DNA of 10,771 bases from an uncultured Collinsella sp. Lineage in GTDB: Bacteria; Actinomycetota; Coriobacteriia; Coriobacteriales; Coriobacteriaceae. The notes below the pieces were generated by a model that was given only the letters and a program-made list of their open reading frames with translations, was not told the DNA's origin and did not search any database. Shown here in pieces: positions 5,302 through 10,771 of this stretch. Made by a program: the position numbers and the translations under genes. The first letter of the stretch is position 1; each line of letters opens with the position of its first letter. Location: the NCBI GenBank assembly GCA_902494295.1, contig CABUSL010000070.1, positions 1 to 10,771 of the forward strand. The letters run 5' to 3'.

Positions 5302-6558
5302 ATGGCATTGCAATTTACAGAGCGCGAGTTCATTCCCGTGCTGCTCGGTGGCGACATCAACGCCTATTCGGTGGCGCGCGCCTTCTACGAGGAGTACCAG
5401 GTCAAGAGTCTGGTCTTTGGCAAGTACCAGACGGGTCCCGCGTACCGCAGCCAGATTATCGACTACACGCCCAACGTGGATATCGACACCATGCCCGTGA
5501 TGCTCAAAACCGTCAACGGCATTGCCCAAGCGCATGCCGACAAGACGATTGTCCTTGTGGGCTGTGGCGACAACTATGTTGCCCTCGTGGCTCAGGCCAA
5601 GGATGCCCATGAGTTGGCGGATAACATCGTCGCGCCTTACGCTCCCTATAGCATGCTTGAGCAGTGCCAGAAGAAGGAGATCTTCTACGAGCTGTGCGAG
5701 AAGCATGGCGTGCCCTATCCGCATACCTTTACCTTCACCATGGCGATGCTGAACGCCCAAGGCGAGGCACCTGCCGAGGTGCTCGACCAGATCGATTTTC
5801 CTTACCCGATGATTCTGAAGCCTTCTGACGGCATCATGTGGTGGCAGCATGAGTTCGAGGGCCAGAAGAAGGCCTATGAGATTGCCGACCGCGCCGAGCT
5901 GGAACAGGTCATTCGCGATTCGTATGCCAGCGGCTACACCGACGACCTGATCTTGCAGGATCGCGTGCCCGGCAACGACGAGTACATGCGCGTGCTCACC
6001 AGCTATTCCGACCGCAACGGCAAGGTGCGCATGATGTGCCTGGGTCACGTACTGCTCGAGGAGCATCAGCCCCACGGTGTCGGCAACCATGCCTGTATCA
6101 TTACCGAGCCTAACGACGAGCTCATGGGCGGCGTGCGCAAGTTGCTCGAGGACCTTCACTTTGTGGGCTATTCCAACTTTGACGTTAAGTACGACGAGCG
6201 CGATGGCTCGTTTAAGTTCTTCGATTTCAACACGCGCCAGGGCCGCAGCAACTACTACGTTACCAACAGCGGCTTTAACGTTGCCAAGTATGTGGTGGAC
6301 GAGTATGTGTTCAACCGCCCGTTTGAGCCGGAGTTTGTGACGGCGCAGGACGAGGCTCTGTGGATGGTCGTCCCCATGGGCGTCGTCGACAAATACGTCA
6401 AGGATCCCGAGCTGCGCGCTAAGGTGCATCGCCTGGACAAGGAAGGCAAGGGCGCCGACCCTTCGTTTATGAAGGGCGACTTTGTCTTTAACCGCTGGCT
6501 GCGCATGTGGCACACCAAGCTGCGCCACTTTAAGCTGTTCAAGACGTATTACAAGTAG
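5302..6558 (+). CDS. ATP-grasp ligase, probable D-aspartate ligase for peptidoglycan bridge
   Basis: The 418-residue cytoplasmic protein is close to the size I recall for the Enterococcus D-aspartate ligase (Asl). Residues 10-135 form an N-terminal alpha/beta domain. The ATP-grasp domain follows: I-L-K-P-S-D-G with K173 as nucleotide-binding lysine, L-I-L-Q-D-R-V-P-G-N-D (216-226), F-D-V-K-Y-D (293-298) and the metal-binding F-F-D-F-N-T-R-Q-G (307-314, D308 and N310). Enzymes of this type couple ATP hydrolysis to joining a carboxylate and an amine. In the Enterococcus case, D-Asp is added through its beta-carboxyl to the side-chain amine of the stem-peptide lysine. An Asp/Glu racemase gene follows 84 bases downstream, the same pairing known for that pathway, which is the main support for substrate choice. 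The acceptor diamino acid (Lys or Orn) cannot be read from the sequence. Other carboxylate-amine ligations remain possible. Confidence 0.88.
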   Translation: MALQFTEREFIPVLLGGDINAYSVARAFYEEYQVKSLVFGKYQTGPAYRSQIIDYTPNVDIDTMPVMLKTVNGIAQAHADKTIVLVGCGDNYVALVAQAKDAHELADNIVAPYAPYSMLEQCQKKEIFYELCEKHGVPYPHTFTFTMAMLNAQGEAPAEVLDQIDFPYPMILKPSDGIMWWQHEFEGQKKAYEIADRAELEQVIRDSYASGYTDDLILQDRVPGNDEYMRVLTSYSDRNGKVRMMCLGHVLLEEHQPHGVGNHACIITEPNDELMGGVRKLLEDLHFVGYSNFDVKYDERDGSFKFFDFNTRQGRSNYYVTNSGFNVAKYVVDEYVFNRPFEPEFVTAQDEALWMVVPMGVVDKYVKDPELRAKVHRLDKEGKGADPSFMKGDFVFNRWLRMWHTKLRHFKLFKTYYK

Positions 6559-6567
6559 ATGAGTGCG

Positions 6568-6597
6568 GCGCCCGTCCGGTTTGCATCGGGCGGGCGC
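6568..6597 (+). repeat. GC-rich hairpin between ligase and racemase genes
   Basis: GCGCCCGTCCG (6568-6578) pairs with CGGGCGGGCGC (6587-6597): 11 bp with one G:U wobble and an 8-base loop. No U-tract follows, so it is not a complete intrinsic terminator. It may stabilise the upstream message or lower read-through. Confidence 0.65.
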
Positions 6598-6600
6598 GGG

Positions 6601-6620
6601 TACGATACGCGCAATTGCGC
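6601..6620 (+). promoter_or_regulatory. Possible internal -10 (TACGAT) and 12-bp palindrome before the racemase
   Basis: TACGAT at 6601-6606 could be a -10 element for an internal promoter; no clear -35 is present because the hairpin occupies that region. Directly after it lies GCGCAATTGCGC (6609-6620), a perfect palindrome near the predicted transcript start. This may be an operator or leader element. Confidence 0.3.
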
Positions 6621-6642
6621 AAGCGTCACCAAGGAGGCGGCG

Positions 6643-7389
6643 ATGGAAAAGCTGGGAGTTATCGGCGGCATGGGCGCCGAGGCCACGTCGTATTACTACG
6701 ACCAGGTGGTGCGTCATACGGCTGCTGCCTGCGATCAGGAACATATCGACATGGTGGTGCTCTCCAAGTCGACCATGCCCGACCGCACGCTGGCCATTAA
6801 GACCGGCGAGCATGCCAAGCTGCTGGCGACCATGAAAGAGTGTGCCCAGGCACTCGAGTCGCTGGGCTGTGCGCACATTGCCATTCCCTGCAACACGTCA
6901 CACTACTTCTACGACCAGATCCAGTCGTTTACGAAGGTGCCGATTATCCACATGCCGCGTGAGTCGGTGCGCTATGCTCTGGCCGGTGCGGTGATGGGGG
7001 AGTGCGAGTTCGACCCCAACCTGAGTATGCCGGCCGAGCCGGTGCACAAGATTGGCATTATGGGAACCGATGGCACCGTGGGCGCGGGCGTCTACGGCCG
7101 CGAATGTAAGGCTGCGGGTGTTGAGGTTGTCTATCCCAGCGAGAAACGTCAGAACGATGTGATGTCGCTTATCTACGATGATGTGAAGGCCGGGCGTGAG
7201 CCCGATATGGATAAGTTCGACCGCGTGATGTGGGAGTTCGCCCGTAGCGGCTGCGACCGCGTCATTCTGGCCTGCACCGAGCTCTCGGTGCTGCAAAAGT
7301 ACCGAGAGATGCCCGAGATCACCCTCGACGCCATGGATGTCCTGGTGCGCGAATCCATCATCCGCAGCGGCGCCCCCTACCGCCTCTAG
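6643..7389 (+). CDS. Aspartate/glutamate racemase family protein, probable aspartate racemase
   Basis: The protein is 248 residues, the usual length of cofactor-independent Asp/Glu racemases. It begins with M-E-K-L-G-V-I-G-G-M-G, the family's first strand and Gly turn. The two catalytic cysteines are in I-P-C-N-T-S-H (C83) and L-A-C-T-E-L-S (C211), so both acid/base residues are intact. M-G-T-D-G-T-V (140-146) starts the second half of the pseudo-symmetric fold. The predicted reaction is L-Asp to D-Asp interconversion. Aspartate rather than glutamate is inferred from the upstream D-aspartate-ligase-like gene. ATG 6643 is chosen because AAGGAGG (6631-6637) lies 5 bases before it; the in-frame extension to 6559 starts right after the ligase stop, has no ribosome binding site and encodes the hairpin. 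Confidence 0.9.
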   Translation: MEKLGVIGGMGAEATSYYYDQVVRHTAAACDQEHIDMVVLSKSTMPDRTLAIKTGEHAKLLATMKECAQALESLGCAHIAIPCNTSHYFYDQIQSFTKVPIIHMPRESVRYALAGAVMGECEFDPNLSMPAEPVHKIGIMGTDGTVGAGVYGRECKAAGVEVVYPSEKRQNDVMSLIYDDVKAGREPDMDKFDRVMWEFARSGCDRVILACTELSVLQKYREMPEITLDAMDVLVRESIIRSGAPYRL

Positions 7390-7395
7390 CTTCCG

Positions 7396-7433
7396 ACCTG
7401 CCAAAAGGGAACAGGTTAATTTTGGTAGGTTTT
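7396..7433 (+). terminator. Intrinsic terminator of the ligase-racemase operon
   Basis: ACCTGCCAAAA (7396-7406) pairs with TTTTGGTAGGT (7420-7430) through 11 pairs including one G:U. The stem is followed by TTT (7431-7433). It begins 6 bases after the racemase stop. The stem is only moderately GC-rich, so efficiency may be partial; a much stronger terminator follows. Confidence 0.6.
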
Positions 7434-7448
7434 ATCTGGTGACACAGT

Positions 7449-7486
7449 AAAGGCCTCGGCTCGTTTGGTGCGAGCCGAGGCCTTTT
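7449..7486. terminator. Strong bidirectional terminator between racemase and EcfT genes
   Basis: A perfect 15-bp stem, AAAGGCCTCGGCTCG (7449-7463) / CGAGCCGAGGCCTTT (7471-7485), has a 7-base loop. T-tracts follow on the plus strand and, more weakly, on the minus strand. It separates the convergent racemase and ECF operons. Confidence 0.9.
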
Positions 7487-7514
7487 GCGTTGGGCGGTTG
7501 CTGTCGGTGGTGAA

Positions 7515-8261
7515 CTAGAACAGGAAGCCGATGGCGATGAGGGCGATGCTGACGATGAGCACGGCGATGTCCAGACCCTTGATGGGGTAGCGCTTGTACG
7601 AGCTGGCGCGCGTACGCAGATAGAAGCCGCGCTGTTCTGCCGCCAAGGCTGTGGCATCGGTCTTGCCCACGCTCGAGATGAGCAGTGGCACGCACAGTGG
7701 CAGCATGAGCTTAAGCTTCTTGATGGGGTTCTTGGTGTCGTACTCGACGCCGCGTGCGGTCTGCGCCTCCATGATGGCGTTCATCTCCTGACCAAACACC
7801 GGCACAAAGCGCAGCGCCGTGGTAAAGGTGAAGGCATAGCGATACGGCACGTGCAGCACCTCGACGCAGGCGTTGGCAAGGTCGTTGAGCTTGGTCACCA
7901 TGAGCATGAGGATGAGTGGTAACGCCACACCCAGCAGGCGCAGGCAGGCCTTCGACCCTGTGACGAGGCCCGTGTCGGTGATAAAACTCCACACCACGTT
8001 GCCATCGCGCATAAAGGCCAGCTGGAGCACCAGCATGATAAGCGCAAGCGGAATCAGCAACTTGAGCAGCGAGAACAGACGGTCGACGACGCCGGCATAG
8101 GCGCCCAGCGCAAGGGTGAGTGCCAAAAAGCCCAGCAGCGCCACGTAGGTGTCGGACAAGAAGATGCCGACGATGATGGCGGCGGCGAGGCCCAGTTTGA
8201 CGACGGGATTCAGGCGATGCAGCAGCGTATCGCCCGGCATGTAGTCGATGACGTTAACCAC
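7515..8261 (-). CDS. ecfT: ECF transporter transmembrane component EcfT
   Basis: The protein is 248 residues from the GTG start. Hydrophobic segments lie at about 23-58 (two helices), 64-82, 104-123 and 229-247, giving the usual multi-helix EcfT topology. Between them are the cytoplasmic coupling helices with the family signature: E-A-Q-T-A-R-G (165-171) and A-A-E-Q-R-G-F (207-213). The second has Q where the textbook A-R-G motif has Ala. These arginines couple ATPase closure to toppling of the S component. GTG 8261 is preferred over ATG 8294 because AGGAGA lies 9 bases upstream, the EcfT family start fits, and the 8-base overlap with the ATPase gene suggests translational coupling. It works with the two upstream genes as one importer. 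Confidence 0.9.
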   Translation of the reverse strand: MVNVIDYMPGDTLLHRLNPVVKLGLAAAIIVGIFLSDTYVALLGFLALTLALGAYAGVVDRLFSLLKLLIPLALIMLVLQLAFMRDGNVVWSFITDTGLVTGSKACLRLLGVALPLILMLMVTKLNDLANACVEVLHVPYRYAFTFTTALRFVPVFGQEMNAIMEAQTARGVEYDTKNPIKKLKLMLPLCVPLLISSVGKTDATALAAEQRGFYLRTRASSYKRYPIKGLDIAVLIVSIALIAIGFLF

Positions 8262-10005
8262 GGTGGACCATCTCCTGGGTAATTCGAACGACATCGGTGA
8301 CCTCGCTCACCTGCGCAAAAGCGGGCGAGACGGAAGATGCCAGACGGCGCGAGAGTTCAATAACCTGGGGAGGCTCCACGTAGGCACGCCGCATGAGATC
8401 GATGTTCGAGAATAGCTCGTGCGTGCGGCCGTGGTCGAGGATGCGACCGTCGGCCATTACCACAATGCGCTCGGCAAAATCCGAGACGACTTCCATATCG
8501 TGGCAAACCATGATAACGGCGCAACCGCGCTCGGCCATGGTGCGCACCGTTTCCATGACGGTCATGCACTCGCGGTAATCAAGGCCGCTCGTGGGCTCGT
8601 CGAGCACGACGATCTTGGGCTCAACCACTACGACGGAGGCAAGCGCCACCATTTGTCGCTGACCGCGCGAAAGCGAGAACGGTGCCTCGTCGGCGGGCAG
8701 ACCAAAGCGGTCGATGACCAGCTGGGCGCGACGCAGAGCCTCGGCACGGTCCATGCCGCCAAGCTCCAGGCCAAAGGCGACCTCGTCGAGCACGGTGTCC
8801 TTGCAGATCTGACGGTCAGGGTTTTGGAAGAGGGTTGCGACTTCGCGGGCGATACGGCTCGTGGGAACGGCTGCGGTATCCAGTCCCGTGACGCGCACGC
8901 TGCCCGAGGCGGGCTTAAGCAGGCCTGTGAGCAGCTTGGTGAGCGTGGTCTTGCCGGCACCGTTCTGGCCGACGATGCCCACGAGCTCGCCGGGATAGAG
9001 GGTCAGGTTGAGGTCGTGGACGGCGGCGCCGCCATTGGGATAGGCAAACTCGACATGGTCGAAGGTGAGTACGGGTTCGGCGTCCTTGGCATGAGGGCGC
9101 AACGACGGTGCATGCGGGGAACCGGCGGGCGCCTGGGCTTCGATGGCCACGTGTGTGGGGTCGACGATGCCCGAAATCAGGCGCTCGGCCTCATCGACAT
9201 CCAAGCAGGGGGTACCGCTTACCAGGCCATCGGCCTCGAGGCTATTGAAGATACGCGTGACGCGAGGGCAGTCGACGCCGATGGCACGGAGCTCGTTGGT
9301 ATGCGCGAAGACCTCGTGGGGCTCGCCCTGCAGCGCGATTTCGCCATGGTTGAGCACGAGCACGCGGTTGCAGTACTCCGAGAGCAGGGCGACCTTTTGC
9401 TCAACGACGACGATGGTGATTCCAAGTGCGCGGTTTGCCTCACGCAGTGTCTCGAAGACCAACGTGGAGCTGGCGGGGTCGAGTGCCGCGGTGGGCTCGT
9501 CGAGAACCAAGACGCGCGGACGCATGGCGAGGATGGCGGCGATGGCTACCTTTTGCTTCTGTCCGCCCGAGAGGGTGGCAATCTCGCGGTCGCGCAGGTC
9601 GCTGATGCCGACGGTCTCGAGCGTTTCGCTCACGCGCTGCTCGATCTGGTCGTGGGGAACGCCAAAGTTCTCGAGGCCAAAGAGCATCTCGTCCTCGACG
9701 ACCGAGGCGACCATCTGCGTGTCGATATCCTGCAGCACACTGCCGACGATTTGCGACACGTCGGTCAGCGAGACCTCGCAGGTGTCGTGGCCGTCAACCA
9801 TGACGGACCCAAAGAACGTGCCGGTGTAGTGGTGGGGCACGGCACCCGACAGGCAGGCGGCAAGCGTGGACTTGCCGGCGCCCGAGGGCCCGATGATGCC
9901 GATGAAATCTCCCTTGTTCACGCTGAGCGAGATGTGGCTGAGCGCCTGCTCGGTCTGCGTGCCATAGGAGAACGAGACATCGTCGACGTTGATGATCGTT
10001 TCCAT
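8254..10005 (-). CDS. Fused double ATP-binding subunit of ECF transporter (EcfA-EcfA')
   Basis: The 583-residue protein holds two ABC ATPase domains in one chain. Domain 1 (1 to about 235): Walker A G-P-S-G-A-G-K-S-T (39-47), Q-loop Q92, signature L-S-G-G-Q (145-149), Walker B ending in catalytic E170, and Q203 where the switch His is expected (V-V-V-E-Q-K). Domain 2 (312-540): Walker A G-Q-N-G-A-G-K-T-T (346-354), Q394, signature L-S-R-G-Q (445-449), E470 and a normal switch His H502. A linker of about 75 residues joins them and a 40-residue tail follows. It powers substrate import with EcfT. The ATG at 10005 has GAAAGG 5 bases upstream. Most ECF modules have separate A1 and A2 genes; fused forms like this occur in Actinobacteria and in B. 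subtilis YkoD. Confidence 0.93.
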   Translation of the reverse strand: METIINVDDVSFSYGTQTEQALSHISLSVNKGDFIGIIGPSGAGKSTLAACLSGAVPHHYTGTFFGSVMVDGHDTCEVSLTDVSQIVGSVLQDIDTQMVASVVEDEMLFGLENFGVPHDQIEQRVSETLETVGISDLRDREIATLSGGQKQKVAIAAILAMRPRVLVLDEPTAALDPASSTLVFETLREANRALGITIVVVEQKVALLSEYCNRVLVLNHGEIALQGEPHEVFAHTNELRAIGVDCPRVTRIFNSLEADGLVSGTPCLDVDEAERLISGIVDPTHVAIEAQAPAGSPHAPSLRPHAKDAEPVLTFDHVEFAYPNGGAAVHDLNLTLYPGELVGIVGQNGAGKTTLTKLLTGLLKPASGSVRVTGLDTAAVPTSRIAREVATLFQNPDRQICKDTVLDEVAFGLELGGMDRAEALRRAQLVIDRFGLPADEAPFSLSRGQRQMVALASVVVVEPKIVVLDEPTSGLDYRECMTVMETVRTMAERGCAVIMVCHDMEVVSDFAERIVVMADGRILDHGRTHELFSNIDLMRRAYVEPPQVIELSRRLASSVSPAFAQVSEVTDVVRITQEMVHRG

Positions 10006-10023
10006 GGATACCTTTCATAGTCA

Positions 10024-10067
10024 TTGGGGACGTTCTTAAATGACCAGTCGTTTAAGAACGTCCCCAA
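10024..10067. repeat. REP-like palindrome, 17-bp perfect stem
   Basis: TTGGGGACGTTCTTAAA (10024-10040) is the exact reverse complement of TTTAAGAACGTCCCCAA (10051-10067), with a 10-base loop. It sits between the S-component stop and the ATPase start, both on the minus strand. There is no U-tract on either side. GGGGACGTTCTT-type palindromes resemble REP elements linked to RAYT transposases; the link is from memory and no transposase is in the window. In the message it could block 3' exonucleases and keep the S-component transcript more abundant than the ATPase transcript. Confidence 0.75.
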
Positions 10068-10083
10068 GAGCTCGTTGTTTGGG

Positions 10084-10108
10084 ACAGTCTTTACCGATGG
10101 GGCACTGT
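10084..10108. repeat. Possible degenerate second REP-like copy
   Basis: TTTGGGACAGTCTTT (10078-10092) resembles the left arm of the adjacent palindrome. ACAGT (10084-10088) can pair with ACTGT (10104-10108), giving only a short stem. It lies just downstream of the S-component stop on the minus strand. Confidence 0.25.
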
Positions 10109-10111
10109 GGG

Positions 10112-10684
10112 TTAGTTGAGCCTAAGGGCCTTCTGGATGGGCAAGTAGAGGGCGCCGACCAGAATGGCGTTAAAGACGGCGGTCATGGCGACGACGGGCA
10201 GCATGGCGGCGGCGAGCTCGCCGACCACGCCGAGCATGGCCATCTTGATGACCATGAAGATGACGCCGGAGACAAAGGTGGTCAGGAAGGTTGCGACAAT
10301 GGCGATGGCAGGCTTGACCTGACCGTTCTTGCCGGCGGCGTTGACGATGCCGGCCATGAGCATGGCGGCGATGCCCTCGGCGGCAAAATCGACGAACGGC
10401 GAAGTGGTGGTGATCTGGATCACGGCAGCCGAGATGAGGCCAATGACGAGCGCCTGGCCGATGTTGGGGCGAACGACCAGGATGGTGAGGCAGAAGGCCG
10501 AGATGATGAACTCGGGGCTGATCATGCCGCCCGAGATGCCCGAGATGGCCTTGCCGACGGTGAAGTTGAGGATGAAGCCGGCGGCGAGCAGGATGGCAAG
10601 CAGGACGAGGGCGCGGACATCGAGTTTGCCACGGTCGGCGGTCTGGACGGTGCGGGGCTGGGTGGCGGTGGTGTTCTGAGACAT
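10112..10684 (-). CDS. ECF transporter substrate-binding (S) component, TrpP-like
   Basis: The protein is 190 residues and very hydrophobic, with about five or six predicted membrane segments (24-44, 56-72, 76-95, 104-118, 126-150, 155-180), the size and layout of ECF S components. A polar N-terminal tail (1-22) precedes them. The pattern G-G-M-I-S (52-56), V-R-P-N-I-G-Q-A-L-V-I-G (71-82), T-F-V-S-G-V-I-F-M (136-144) and A-V-F-N-A-I...L-Y-L-P-I-Q-K-A-L-R resembles B. subtilis TrpP, so tryptophan or a related compound is a possible substrate. That is an inference from remembered similarity. The ATG at 10684 is chosen over 10714 because AAAGGA lies 8 bases upstream. Being first in an operon with a dedicated ATPase and EcfT, it appears to be a dedicated (group I) transporter rather than one sharing a common module. 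Confidence 0.85.
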   Translation of the reverse strand: MSQNTTATQPRTVQTADRGKLDVRALVLLAILLAAGFILNFTVGKAISGISGGMISPEFIISAFCLTILVVRPNIGQALVIGLISAAVIQITTTSPFVDFAAEGIAAMLMAGIVNAAGKNGQVKPAIAIVATFLTTFVSGVIFMVIKMAMLGVVGELAAAMLPVVAMTAVFNAILVGALYLPIQKALRLN

Positions 10685-10756
10685 GGTGAAAATCCTTTCG
10701 GAATGGGAGTGCAAGAGAAAAGCGGAGGCGCGTGATGCGAATGCGATCGGGCTCGA

Positions 10757-10771
10757 GATAGAAAAAGGCCC
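10757..10771 (-). terminator. Possible 3' half of an intrinsic terminator or attenuator, cut by window edge
   Basis: On the minus strand the window enters with GGGCCTTTTT, a GC-rich arm followed by five T. The other arm would be outside the window. No convincing promoter is seen between here and the S-component ATG (10684). The element may therefore be a conditional terminator in the operon leader, or the terminator of the preceding gene. Confidence 0.4.

Noticed and set aside
5284..6876. Minus-strand open frame of about 530 codons opposite the ligase and racemase
   Set aside because: It is a mirror of GC-rich codons of two well-supported genes. Its translation is rich in His, Leu, Val and Ala with no recognisable domain, and it spans two genes.
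8419..10020. Plus-strand open frame of about 533 codons opposite the fused ATPase
   Set aside because: The opposite strand has complete ABC motifs. The plus-strand translation is His/Gly/Asp-rich low-complexity sequence with no motif, typical of an antisense shadow.
10024..10067. 17-bp palindrome as an intrinsic terminator
   Set aside because: No T-run follows either arm, and termination here would cut the ATPase and EcfT genes off their operon.
10040..10735. Plus-strand open frame of about 231 codons opposite the S-component gene
   Set aside because: The translation is an extreme Gly/Asp/His-rich sequence that results from reading hydrophobic codons backwards. It starts inside the REP-like palindrome.
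1..10771. CRISPR array, tRNA, rRNA, insertion sequence or defence island
   Set aside because: I saw no regularly spaced direct repeats, no tRNA-like cloverleaf with CCA-type end, no transposase or terminal repeats, and no recognised defence protein. The kinase is not close to any defence family I can name.

Overview
The window looks like chromosomal DNA of a high-GC anaerobic actinobacterium of the Coriobacteriia, most likely Collinsella or a close relative. This is inferred from GC-rich third codon positions, the protein styles, a fused two-domain ECF ATPase, a D-aspartate ligase/racemase pair and GC-rich intercistronic hairpins. No rRNA, tRNA, CRISPR array, transposase or phage gene is visible. 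Codon choice is uniform from about 560 onward. The first 400 bases are clearly more AT-rich.

Left part (1-3070, + strand). A 5'-truncated, AT-rich gene with an AbrB/SpoVT-like C-terminus sits at the left edge. After a 180-base gap come a predicted secreted lipoprotein, a small helix-turn-helix protein and a membrane-anchored Ser/Thr protein kinase with three C-terminal membrane segments. These three genes read as one signalling module and end at a strong bidirectional terminator (3048-3070).

Middle part (3081-7433). Two minus-strand genes encode an exported coiled-coil protein with a C-terminal lysozyme-like domain (probable peptidoglycan hydrolase) and a stand-alone MOSC protein. Diverging from the MOSC gene is a plus-strand pair: an ATP-grasp ligase resembling D-aspartate ligase and an Asp/Glu racemase. 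The natural reading is that the racemase makes D-Asp and the ligase attaches it to the peptidoglycan side chain as the interpeptide bridge. The hydrolase nearby acts on the same polymer.

Right part (7449-10771, minus strand). A complete ECF-type vitamin/amino-acid importer runs leftward: an S component resembling TrpP, a fused double ATPase (EcfA-EcfA') and the transmembrane EcfT. The ATPase and EcfT genes overlap by 8 bases. A 17-bp perfect palindrome of REP type lies between the S-component gene and the ATPase gene. The right edge of the window, upstream of the S-component gene, shows what looks like the 3' half of an intrinsic terminator, suggesting an attenuated leader (T-box or riboswitch) just outside the window.

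I see no clear new defence system. The best candidates for something under-described are the lipoprotein/HTH/kinase module, the ATPase whose non-consensus residues all fall in one composite ATP site, and the cut-off leader of the importer operon.
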